DNA of 35,809 nucleotides from Chitinophagaceae bacterium (lineage in GTDB: Bacteria > Bacteroidota > Bacteroidia > Chitinophagales > Chitinophagaceae). The position numbers were made by a program, and so were the translations under genes. Position 1 is the first letter of the stretch, and each line of letters opens with the position of its first letter. The stretch is from positions 1 to 35,809 of the forward strand of contig JAGQWM010000024.1 of the NCBI GenBank assembly GCA_020437365.1, in the 5' to 3' direction. Shown piece by piece: positions 1-7,552 of this stretch. The notes beneath the pieces were generated by a model that saw only the letters and a list, made by a program, of their open reading frames with translations, searched no databases and was not told where the DNA came from.

Positions 1-439
1 CAGCGAATTGGTGTTCCGGGGAGCTCTTGGCATTTTTGTTTTACCCGAAAAAATTGAAAAAGAACTTTTCCTTATTTGCACCGGCACCGGTGTGGCGCCA
101 TTCCGCAGCATGATCAATTATATTCATCTTCATCAGATTCCACACAAAAAAATACACCTGGTGTATGGCTGCCGAAGAAAAGAAGACCTCTTGTACTACA
201 ATGAACTCAAACAGTTGGATGAAAAGATGGAAAACTTTTTTTATCATCCTACTTTATCCCGCGAAGAATGGGAAGGGCATCATGGTTATGTGCATCCCAT
301 TTACGAATCGCTTTGTCATGATAAACCCGAAGCACAATTTTTTGTTTGTGGTTGGAAAGAAATGATTGATGAAGCCAAAGAACGCATCCTCCAAATGGGC
401 TACGACCGAAAAGCCATTCATCAGGAATTGTACGGCTAA
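1..439 (+). CDS. Ferredoxin-NADP reductase-like FAD/NAD(P)-binding oxidoreductase, C-terminal part
   Basis: The reading frame is open from base 2 and the gene starts upstream of the window, so only about 145 C-terminal residues are seen. The visible part is the nucleotide-binding half of the ferredoxin-NADP reductase superfamily. RGALGIFVLP is the end of the FAD domain (family form GxLGxFxL), CTGTGVAPFRSMI is the pyridine-nucleotide loop, then comes YGCRRKEDLLYYNEL, and FFVCGWKEM matches the usual CGP-M motif near the end. The protein would move electrons between NAD(P)H and a one-electron carrier such as ferredoxin. It lies 86 bases before nuoA on the same strand, with a hairpin and a promoter-like site in between, so it may be a separate transcript. 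Its position beside a complex I that lacks the NADH module is suggestive only. The exact substrate cannot be told from this half. Confidence 0.8.
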   Translation, partial: SELVFRGALGIFVLPEKIEKELFLICTGTGVAPFRSMINYIHLHQIPHKKIHLVYGCRRKEDLLYYNELKQLDEKMENFFYHPTLSREEWEGHHGYVHPIYESLCHDKPEAQFFVCGWKEMIDEAKERILQMGYDRKAIHQELYG

Positions 440-467
440 ACTTTTCCTGACACTGGTAGGTAAAAGT
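440..467 (+). terminator. Hairpin directly after the reductase stop codon
   Basis: ACTTTTCCT (440-448) pairs with AGG-T-AAAAGT (458-467), giving nine base pairs with one bulged T and a nine-base loop. It starts right after the TAA. There is no following T tract, so it is an atypical terminator or an RNA-processing or stability element between the reductase gene and the nuo operon. Confidence 0.4.
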
Positions 468-480
468 GCATAACCACTTC

Positions 481-510
481 TTGTCTTTCAATGCATTGTT
501 CCTATATTCG
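481..510 (+). promoter_or_regulatory. Candidate promoter of the nuo operon
   Basis: TTG at 481-483 and TATATTCG at 503-510, 19 bases apart, fit the Bacteroidota form TTG-N17-23-TAnnTTTG with one mismatch in the -7 box. The nuoA start codon at 526 is 15 bases beyond the box, implying a very short leader. Pattern match only. Confidence 0.35.
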
Positions 511-525
511 TACAAACAAACGAGC

Positions 526-876
526 ATGGGTGCATCATCTCTCATTGTACTTATTATTGCTGCCATTGCTTTCTCTGGTATTGCTATTCTTGTCTCCAAA
601 CTCATTACAAAATCAACTACCAACCCACAAAAAGGCGAACCGTATGAATGTGGTATTCCAACAAAAGGAAATACATGGGTGCAAATGAATGTAGGGTATT
701 ATCTTTTTGCTTTAGTGTTTTTAATTTTTGATGTAGAATTAGTTTTTTTATTTCCCTGGGCCGTTGTGGCCAAAAGTTTGGGTTGGGTAGCCTTAGTAGA
801 AATTGTCATTTTCTTTTTTATACTATTTATGGGCTTATTATATGCACACCGAAAAGGTGCTTTGAAATGGCTTTAA
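526..876 (+). CDS. nuoA: NADH-quinone oxidoreductase subunit A (complex I)
   Basis: This is a membrane subunit of respiratory complex I, at the junction of the membrane arm and the quinone site. The 116-residue protein has three hydrophobic helices. It carries the NuoA signature YECGIP, followed by VQMNVGYYLFALVFLIFDVELVFLFPW, given here only for its key parts: FDVE and FLFPW. I chose the ATG at 526. A GTG at 466 is in frame, but the residues it would add are not like NuoA. This is the first gene of an eleven-gene operon, with nuoB starting 32 bases downstream. Confidence 0.96.
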   Translation: MGASSLIVLIIAAIAFSGIAILVSKLITKSTTNPQKGEPYECGIPTKGNTWVQMNVGYYLFALVFLIFDVELVFLFPWAVVAKSLGWVALVEIVIFFFILFMGLLYAHRKGALKWL

Positions 877-908
877 ATTTTTATTGAAATAAATATGTAG
901 CAGGACTT

Positions 909-1478
909 ATGACCGAATCAAAAAATACAAATACTACCGATGAAAAACAGCCGAAAAGCAGTGAAAGTTTTCCGGGGCAGATTGAAGAATTGCCCGGCGG
1001 CGGTATTGTCCTGAGCAAGTTAGACGACATAATCAATTGGGCCAGGTCTAATTCATTATGGCCACTCACATTTGCTACCAGTTGTTGTGGTATAGAAATG
1101 ATGGCAACTGCGGGTGCTAAATACGATTTCTCGAGGTTTGGTTTTGAAGTAGCAAGAGCTACACCTCGTCAAGCCGACGTAATCATTATTGCCGGAACGA
1201 TTGTCAATAAAATGGCACCGGTTTTAAAAAGATTGTACGACCAAATGGCCGACCCGAAATATGTAATTGCTATGGGTGCCTGTGCCATTAGTGGCGGGCC
1301 GTTTTTTTACAATACCTATTCCGTAGTAAAAGGCGCCGACCATGTGATTCCAGTCGATGTATATGTGGCCGGTTGTCCGCCACGGCCGGAAGCATTATTG
1401 CACGCCCTGATTACATTGCAACAAAAAATCAGAAGCGGACTGACAAGAGAACAAATCAAAAATTCATTTCCTAAATAA
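909..1478 (+). CDS. nuoB: NADH-quinone oxidoreductase subunit B, carries Fe-S cluster N2
   Basis: This is the peripheral-arm subunit that holds cluster N2, the last iron-sulfur cluster before quinone. Of 189 residues, the conserved core starts near residue 35. The four expected cluster ligands are present: Cys59 and Cys60 in TSCCGIEMM, Cys125 in GACAISGGPF, and Cys156 in VAGCPPRPEAL. The N-terminal 30 residues are polar and variable (rich in Thr, Lys, Ser, Glu). It is followed after 16 bases by nuoC. Having the full ligand set suggests an active electron-transfer end even though nuoEFG are missing from the operon. Confidence 0.97.
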   Translation: MTESKNTNTTDEKQPKSSESFPGQIEELPGGGIVLSKLDDIINWARSNSLWPLTFATSCCGIEMMATAGAKYDFSRFGFEVARATPRQADVIIIAGTIVNKMAPVLKRLYDQMADPKYVIAMGACAISGGPFFYNTYSVVKGADHVIPVDVYVAGCPPRPEALLHALITLQQKIRSGLTREQIKNSFPK

Positions 1479-1494
1479 GGGTACCGAAGAAAAC

Positions 1495-1953
1495 ATGACA
1501 CAAGAAGAACTGAAAATAAAAATCACCGAAATCCTACCCGAAGCAACAATCGAAGAAGGTGGCGACTGGCCAAGTTTTGATTTACCCGCCGAAAAATGGT
1601 TAACAGCCGCTGAAACACTTCGCCAGCAAGCGTCATTGCAAATGGATTTTCTATTTTGCCTTACTTGTATCGACTGGAAAACTCATCTTACAATGGTGTA
1701 TCATCTTCGGTCAACAACTTCGCAACAAAATATTGTTATTAAAATAAAATTGGACACAGCAAAACCGGAAATAGAATCGGTTGCCCATATTTGGCGAACA
1801 GCAGAATTTCATGAAAGAGAAGTGTATGAAATGTTTGGCGTCAATTTTTTACATCATCCCGATTTGCGTTTACTTATTTTACCGGATGGCTGGGAAGGAA
1901 AAAATCCTTTACGAAAAGATTTTGAAGACCCGGTGAATATGATAAAATTATAA
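1495..1953 (+). CDS. nuoC: NADH-quinone oxidoreductase subunit C
   Basis: This is a 30-kDa-type peripheral-arm subunit that packs against NuoD. The protein is short (152 residues). It has the family end block HIWRTAEFHEREVYEMFGV and then HHPDLRLLILPDGWEG-NPLRKDF, which is diagnostic for NuoC. It is a separate gene here, not fused to nuoD as in Escherichia coli and in some Bacteroides. It ends seven bases before nuoD. Confidence 0.95.
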   Translation: MTQEELKIKITEILPEATIEEGGDWPSFDLPAEKWLTAAETLRQQASLQMDFLFCLTCIDWKTHLTMVYHLRSTTSQQNIVIKIKLDTAKPEIESVAHIWRTAEFHEREVYEMFGVNFLHHPDLRLLILPDGWEGKNPLRKDFEDPVNMIKL

Positions 1954-1960
1954 ATAAAGT

Positions 1961-3100
1961 ATGTACAGAACTACCGAAATAGTCAATCAGGAAGAAGGCC
2001 AACCGTTGGAAGATGGCGATATGATTATCAACGTAGGGCCGCAACATCCGGCTACGCATGGCGTTTTGCATCTTGTCATTACACTCAATGGCGAAACCAT
2101 CAAAAAAGTAGAACCGCATCTTGGGTATATACATCGTTCGATAGAAAAAATGTGCGAAAGCTTGTCTTACCGACAGTTTATTTATGTTACCAGCCGGATG
2201 GATTATTTATCAGCACATATCAATAACCATGCATGTGCTTTATGTGTTGAAAAAGGATTGGAAGTGGAAATTCCACCAAGGGCACAAGTCATTAGGGTGT
2301 TGATGGATGAGCTTACAAGAATTGCTTCGCATGAATTGTGGTGGGGCGCCATGGCGATGGACTTAGGGGCTTTTACTCCTTTCTTTTATGCATTCCGGGA
2401 AAGAGAATCTATTAATGATATAATGGAAGAAACTTGCGGTGCCAGGTTGACCATGAATTATAATGTACCCGGTGGTGTAATGCATGATTTACATCCTAAT
2501 TTTCAAAAAAGAGTCAAAGACTTTATTCAATTATATAAAAAGAAGATACACGAATACGATGAAATGGTAACCGGCAATATCATTTTTCAAAACCGGATGA
2601 AAAATGTAGGTGTTCTTTCTGCTGCCGATGCTATTTCTTATGGCTGCACCGGGCCTACGGCAAGAGGAAGCGGCGTATCCTGCGATGTGCGCAAACATTT
2701 TCCTTACGAAATTTACAACCAAATATCGTTTGACGAAGTATTGGAAACGCAAGGTGATTCATATGCCCGTTATTTAGTTCGTATCAAAGAAATGCAACAA
2801 TCCATTCGTATTATTGAACAATTAATTGACAATATTCCGGAAGGAGATTTTCTGACGAAAACAAAAGCTGTATTAAAACTTCCCAAAGGAGAATTTTACT
2901 CACAGGTAGAAACCGCCCGTGGCGAACTGGGTGTTTATATTGTAAGTGAAGGCGGCAGTACACCGTATAGAATTAAATTCCGTTCACCCGGATTTTCCAA
3001 TCTTTCCGTATTGGATCATATTGCCAGGGGAAGTAAAATAGGCGACCTTGTTGCCATGATGGGAACATTAGATTTGGTGATACCGGATATAGACAGATAA
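1961..3100 (+). CDS. nuoD: NADH-quinone oxidoreductase subunit D, quinone-site subunit
   Basis: This is the 49-kDa-type subunit that forms the quinone-binding chamber with NuoB and NuoH. The 379-residue protein has the conserved N-terminal block NVGPQHPATHGVLHL (His29, His33), then EPHLGYIHRSIEK, INNHACALCVEKGLE and DLGAFTPFFYAFRERE. It ends with the characteristic GDLVAMMGTLDLVIPDIDR. In this family the chamber His and a Tyr protonate quinone. The stop codon is three bases before nuoH. In full-length operons nuoE, nuoF and nuoG lie exactly at this point, and here they are missing. Confidence 0.97.
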   Translation: MYRTTEIVNQEEGQPLEDGDMIINVGPQHPATHGVLHLVITLNGETIKKVEPHLGYIHRSIEKMCESLSYRQFIYVTSRMDYLSAHINNHACALCVEKGLEVEIPPRAQVIRVLMDELTRIASHELWWGAMAMDLGAFTPFFYAFRERESINDIMEETCGARLTMNYNVPGGVMHDLHPNFQKRVKDFIQLYKKKIHEYDEMVTGNIIFQNRMKNVGVLSAADAISYGCTGPTARGSGVSCDVRKHFPYEIYNQISFDEVLETQGDSYARYLVRIKEMQQSIRIIEQLIDNIPEGDFLTKTKAVLKLPKGEFYSQVETARGELGVYIVSEGGSTPYRIKFRSPGFSNLSVLDHIARGSKIGDLVAMMGTLDLVIPDIDR

Positions 3101-3103
3101 AAT

Positions 3104-4180
3104 ATGTGGAGTTTTTCAAATATTGCCGATAGCATTCACAATGGGTTGAGTCAAACTTTTAACCCAACCGTTACCGTTATACTCGAAATGGTGATTGCCG
3201 GATTAGCTGTTATCGGGTTATTTGCCATGTTGGGATTGGTATTAGTAATTATGGAAAGAAAAGTTTCAGCATGGATGCAAATCAGGTTAGGCCCGAACAG
3301 GGTTGGCCCCAAAGGCATGTTACAATCTTTTGCAGATACCTTAAAATTGTTGGTCAAAGAGGGATTGACGCCTAATGGCGCCGATAAGTTTTTATTCAAC
3401 CTGGCTCCTTTCATTGCCATGATTGTTGCCATGTTGCTGATGGCTCCGATTGCTTTTGCTAAAGATTTTCAACTTTGGGATTTAAATATCGGCGTATTAT
3501 ATGTGTCGGCTATTTCCTCCATTATGGTTATTAGTATTTTAATGGCAGGCTGGGCCAGCAATAATAAATATTCGCTGATGGGTGCTATGCGTAGCGGTGC
3601 ACAAATTGTGAGCTATGAACTGTCAGCAGGCTTATCCATTCTGTCCATTGTTATTTTGACAGGAAGCCTGAAAGTGTCAACGATTATTCAATCGCAGGCA
3701 GATGGTTGGTGGATTTTCAAAGGTCACATTCCGGCAATTATTGCATTTATTATATTCATCATTGCCGTAACGGCAGAAACCAATAGAGCTCCATTTGATT
3801 TGGCCGAAGCCGAATCAGAATTAACTGCCGGATTTCATACAGAATACTCCGGAATGAAATTCGCATTATTTTTCCTGGCGGAATATGTCAATGTTTTTAT
3901 TGTTTGTGCCATCGGTACGATTTTATTCCTCGGCGGCTGGATGCCTTTTCATATCGGGCACTGGGAAGGTTTTAATCATGTGATGGATTATATTCCTTCC
4001 AGTATTTGGTTCTTTGGCAAAACATTTTTTCTGATCTTTATCATCATGTGGTTTCGCTGGACATTTCCGAGATTGCGTATCGATCAGTTATTGAACCTGG
4101 AATGGAAATACCTGTTACCCATCAGTATGATTAATGTATTGGTTATAACGGCGATGGCTATCTTAAAATGGCATTTTTAA
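3104..4180 (+). CDS. nuoH: NADH-quinone oxidoreductase subunit H
   Basis: This membrane subunit forms the quinone access channel and links the two arms of complex I. The 358-residue protein has about eight hydrophobic helices. Diagnostic blocks are IRLGPNRVGPKGMLQSFAD, ETNRAPFDLAEAESEL and GFHTEYSGMKFALFF (acidic loop residues that sit near the quinone tunnel). The final block is MWFRWTFPRLRIDQLL. Its start follows nuoD by three bases and its stop abuts the nuoI start, which points to translational coupling. Confidence 0.97.
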   Translation: MWSFSNIADSIHNGLSQTFNPTVTVILEMVIAGLAVIGLFAMLGLVLVIMERKVSAWMQIRLGPNRVGPKGMLQSFADTLKLLVKEGLTPNGADKFLFNLAPFIAMIVAMLLMAPIAFAKDFQLWDLNIGVLYVSAISSIMVISILMAGWASNNKYSLMGAMRSGAQIVSYELSAGLSILSIVILTGSLKVSTIIQSQADGWWIFKGHIPAIIAFIIFIIAVTAETNRAPFDLAEAESELTAGFHTEYSGMKFALFFLAEYVNVFIVCAIGTILFLGGWMPFHIGHWEGFNHVMDYIPSSIWFFGKTFFLIFIIMWFRWTFPRLRIDQLLNLEWKYLLPISMINVLVITAMAILKWHF

Positions 4181-4660
4181 ATGAAGTTTATTACAAAATA
4201 TATAAAAGAAGTTTGGCTGGCAATAAAATCTTTATTCGTGGGCATGCGCCGTACGGGATATTATTTTACACACCATAAAGAAATTATAACACAGGAATAT
4301 CCTGACAATAAAGATTCATTGATATTACCCAAACGCTTTAAAGGTGAAGTGGTCATGCCACACAATGAAAATAATGAACATCGCTGTACCGGTTGCCAGG
4401 CTTGCGAAATAGCTTGTCCGAATGGAAGTTTGAAAGTGGTAACAGAGTTCAACCTTTTAGAAAACGGCCGGAAGAAAAAAGCTATTGATAAATTGGTATA
4501 TCATTTAGAACTCTGCACTATGTGCAATCTTTGTGTAGAAGCTTGCCCATCGGATGCCATTATTATGGACCAGACTTTTGAGCATAGTGTTTTTGATCGC
4601 AATGAATTGATAAAAGTTTTGAATAAACCGGGTTCAAAAATTATGGATGGCGTTGAATAA
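4181..4660 (+). CDS. nuoI: NADH-quinone oxidoreductase subunit I, 2x[4Fe-4S] ferredoxin-like
   Basis: This peripheral-arm subunit carries clusters N6a and N6b. The 159-residue protein has two classical CxxCxxCxxxCP motifs: Cys69, 72, 75, 79 (CTGCQACEIACP) and Cys112, 115, 118, 122 (CTMCNLCVEACP). Upstream, GMRRTGYYFT and PKRFKGEVVMP are typical NuoI blocks. In complexes without NuoEFG, this subunit is the outermost iron-sulfur protein and the natural entry point for electrons from ferredoxin or another donor; that role is inferred here. It starts directly after the nuoH stop codon. Confidence 0.97.
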   Translation: MKFITKYIKEVWLAIKSLFVGMRRTGYYFTHHKEIITQEYPDNKDSLILPKRFKGEVVMPHNENNEHRCTGCQACEIACPNGSLKVVTEFNLLENGRKKKAIDKLVYHLELCTMCNLCVEACPSDAIIMDQTFEHSVFDRNELIKVLNKPGSKIMDGVE

Positions 4661-4687
4661 AAATGAAAAAATATTTTATTTGAAATA

Positions 4688-5227
4688 ATGAGTGGCTCTA
4701 CTATTATATTTTATTTACTGGCAGCGGCAAGTGTTGTTTTCGCTTTACTTTCTGTCACTACCCGCCAGCTATTCAGGGCAGCCATCTATCTTTTATTTAC
4801 ACTGATTTGTATAGCCGGTATTTATTTCTGGTTGCAATATGAATTTATTGCGGCTGTACAAATTGTGGTATATGTAGGTGGCATTGTAGTACTCATTATT
4901 TTTTCCATCTTCCTGACGCAACAAGCCGGTGAAAAACTGGCAAAACAAAAAACAGACAGGCAACTTTTGGCTGCATTGGCAGTATTTGCAGGATTTATAA
5001 TAACGGTTTTACAAATTTCCAGGCAAACTTTCTTTCAAACGGACAAAACACCAGTACCACCCACCATGGAAAATATCGGACAACAGATGTTATCTGTAAA
5101 AGAGGGTGGCTATGCTTTACCTTTTGAAGTGATTTCTATTCTATTGCTGGCAGCATTGGTTGGCTGTATTGTGATTGCCCTCAAGGAAAAGAAAACATCA
5201 ACGCAATCAATAAAAAAAGAAAATTAA
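4688..5227 (+). CDS. nuoJ: NADH-quinone oxidoreductase subunit J
   Basis: This is a five-helix membrane subunit in the chain of proton half-channels. Of 179 residues, the core is AAIYLLFTLICIAGIYFWLQ with the conserved VQIVVYVGGIVVLIIFSIFL helix, which in the family contains a pi-bulge and a conserved Tyr. A longer loop (about residues 110-140) precedes the last helix. The C-terminus is Lys- and Ser-rich. The start is the ATG at 4688, 27 bases after nuoI. Confidence 0.95.
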   Translation: MSGSTIIFYLLAAASVVFALLSVTTRQLFRAAIYLLFTLICIAGIYFWLQYEFIAAVQIVVYVGGIVVLIIFSIFLTQQAGEKLAKQKTDRQLLAALAVFAGFIITVLQISRQTFFQTDKTPVPPTMENIGQQMLSVKEGGYALPFEVISILLLAALVGCIVIALKEKKTSTQSIKKEN

Positions 5228-5256
5228 CTGAATTCATCAATGAACCAATGTAGATA

Positions 5257-5568
5257 ATGGAACCGGGATTGTATCAAATATTAATACTAAGTACTGCCTT
5301 GTTTTTCATTGGCATCTATGGATTTTTGTCGAGGAAAAACCTGATTACAATGTTGATGAGTATCGAATTGATTTTAAACAGTGTCAATTTGAATTTTATT
5401 GGGTTTAATAAATATTTATGGCCCAATCAAATGAGCGGTTTATTTTTTACACTTTTTATAATTGCCATTGCGGCAGCAGAAGCCGCCGTTGCCATTGCCA
5501 TCATCATTAATTTATATCGAAGCCATCGTTCCATTGACGTGGAAGAAGCCAAAGATTTAAAGTATTAA
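5257..5568 (+). CDS. nuoK: NADH-quinone oxidoreductase subunit K
   Basis: This small membrane subunit (103 residues, three helices) takes part in proton transfer. Both functional glutamates of the family can be placed: Glu37 in MSIELILNSVNLNF and Glu75 in AAAEAAVAIAIIINLYR. The C-terminal tail is short and charged. It is five bases upstream of nuoL. Confidence 0.96.
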   Translation: MEPGLYQILILSTALFFIGIYGFLSRKNLITMLMSIELILNSVNLNFIGFNKYLWPNQMSGLFFTLFIIAIAAAEAAVAIAIIINLYRSHRSIDVEEAKDLKY

Positions 5569-5573
5569 TTTAT

Positions 5574-7520
5574 ATGCCCAACCTATCACTCATAGCATTG
5601 ATTCCACTATTACCCTTAGCCGGTTTTGTGTTATTAGGTTTATTCGGCAAAAAATATTTTGGTAAAAACGCCGGTATTTTTGGTACTGTGCTGCTATTGG
5701 TCAGTACTTCATTGGCTATTTACCTGGCTTATCAATACTTTTTTGTGTTTGGCAAAGTCAATGGCAGTTATCAAACATTTATTCCATTTGAATATAACTG
5801 GTTGGTTTTTTCAAAAGAACTGACCATTAGAATGGGTTTTATCATTGACCCGATTGCTGTTATGATGATTGTAGTTGTGTGCTTTATTTCATTGATGGTG
5901 CATATCTACAGCCTTGGTTATATGAAAGGTGAACAACGTTTTCCGACGTATTACGCTTATCTCGGGTTATTTACTTTTTCCATGTTGGCTCTTGTGCTGG
6001 CATCCAATATTTTTCAGATTTATATTTTCTGGGAATTAGTTGGTATTTCCTCTTATTTACTCATCGGGTTTTACTATGATAAACCGAGTGCAGTGGCGGC
6101 TTGCAAGAAAGCATTTATTGTAACAAGATTTGCAGACCTCAGTTTTCTGATTGGCATTTTGATTCTTTCTTATAGCGGCGGTTCATTAGATTTTACGACA
6201 TTAATTGAGCGGCTGACTTCGCCGGAATCGAACACCATTCAAACGGCAGCAGCTTCTTCATTTCTTGGAGCATCGGTTTTCACTTGGGCGATGGCATTGG
6301 TTTTTGTAGGTGGCGCCGGCAAAAGTGCCATGTTTCCTTTGCACATTTGGTTGCCCGATGCCATGGAAGGGCCCACTCCAATTTCAGCATTGATACATGC
6401 TGCTACTATGGTTGTTGCCGGAGTATATCTTGTGGCAAGATTGTTTCCCATTTTTGCTATTACGGCACCCGGTGTTTTAACTATCGTAAGTTGGGTCGGT
6501 GCTTTTTCTGCCATCTTTGCTGCCATTATTGCTTGCACACAAACAGATATTAAAAGAGTGCTGGCGTATTCTACCATGTCGCAGATTGGGTATATGATGT
6601 TTGCATTGGGCGTATCAAAATACGGTGGCGAAAATGGTTTAGGCTACACTGCATCGATGTTCCATTTATTTACACATGCTTTATTCAAAGCTTTATTGTT
6701 TCTTGGTGCCGGTGCCATCATTCATTTTGTACATAGCAACGAAATGAAAGACATGGGTGGTTTGCGCAAATTACTACCGGTAACGCATATTTGTTTTTTA
6801 ATAGCCTGTTTAGCCATCGCCGGCATTCCTCCATTTGCAGGCTTTTTCAGTAAAGAAGAAATTTTATTAGCTGCTTCACAACACAATACCATTATTTATT
6901 GGATTGGATTAATAACATCAGGCATCACTGCCTTTTATATGTTTCGTTTGTATTTCAAAATTTTCTGGCATCAGTCTTCAGAAAATATACCGCAACAAAT
7001 AAAAGAAAATACTCATCGGGAAAGTTTTGTCATGATGCTGCCGCTTGTTTTGCTGGCTATTGGTGCCGCTTTCGCAGGGTTTATTCCCTTTGGAGAATTC
7101 ATTAGCAGCGACGGGCATCCTTTACACGCCGTTTTTCATTGGGAGTTTTCTGTATTGCCCATCGTTCTTGGGCTCGCCGGTATTTTCGGTGCATTTATTT
7201 TATATAAAAAACAAAATGCCAAGGCAGTAAAAATAAAACATGCTTTCGGTGGTTTTTATAAAATGGCATCTCATAAATTTTATATTGATGAGATTTACTT
7301 ATTCATTACAAAAAAAATAATTTTTAATATAGTGGGCCGCACTGCCGCCTGGTTTGATAAATACATTGTAGATGGTTTGATGAACCTGATAGGTAAAACA
7401 ACTGAAGAAATTTCCGGAGGTATCAAAAAATTCCAATCCGGCCGTGTGCAACAATACGCTATCATTTTTTTATGTGGTGTACTGTTGTTGACTGTATTAT
7501 TTATTTATGTGTGGAAATAA
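5574..7520 (+). CDS. nuoL: NADH-quinone oxidoreductase subunit L, antiporter-like proton pump
   Basis: This is the distal antiporter-like subunit with the long lateral helix. The 648-residue protein has about 16 hydrophobic helices. The key pumping residues are visible: Glu154 in IYIFWELVGISSYLLIGFYY, Lys250 in GGAGKSAMFPLHIWLPDA and His275 in ISALIHAATMV. The C-terminal 110 residues hold an amphipathic stretch and a last hydrophobic anchor, as expected for the lateral helix. The length is normal for NuoL. Confidence 0.97.
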   Translation: MPNLSLIALIPLLPLAGFVLLGLFGKKYFGKNAGIFGTVLLLVSTSLAIYLAYQYFFVFGKVNGSYQTFIPFEYNWLVFSKELTIRMGFIIDPIAVMMIVVVCFISLMVHIYSLGYMKGEQRFPTYYAYLGLFTFSMLALVLASNIFQIYIFWELVGISSYLLIGFYYDKPSAVAACKKAFIVTRFADLSFLIGILILSYSGGSLDFTTLIERLTSPESNTIQTAAASSFLGASVFTWAMALVFVGGAGKSAMFPLHIWLPDAMEGPTPISALIHAATMVVAGVYLVARLFPIFAITAPGVLTIVSWVGAFSAIFAAIIACTQTDIKRVLAYSTMSQIGYMMFALGVSKYGGENGLGYTASMFHLFTHALFKALLFLGAGAIIHFVHSNEMKDMGGLRKLLPVTHICFLIACLAIAGIPPFAGFFSKEEILLAASQHNTIIYWIGLITSGITAFYMFRLYFKIFWHQSSENIPQQIKENTHRESFVMMLPLVLLAIGAAFAGFIPFGEFISSDGHPLHAVFHWEFSVLPIVLGLAGIFGAFILYKKQNAKAVKIKHAFGGFYKMASHKFYIDEIYLFITKKIIFNIVGRTAAWFDKYIVDGLMNLIGKTTEEISGGIKKFQSGRVQQYAIIFLCGVLLLTVLFIYVWK

Positions 7521-7552
7521 AATATTGAAATTGTAAAAGTGAAACCAATTAA

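Noticed and set aside
466..525. Longer nuoA starting at a GTG
   Set aside because: The 20 extra residues are not NuoA-like, and the promoter-like box at 503-510 lies within them.
6239..6577. 112-codon open frame opposite nuoL
   Set aside because: It is a shadow of nuoL on the other strand, with no independent protein features; the same holds for other long opposite-strand frames in nuoH, nuoM, glyQS and the large outer-membrane gene.
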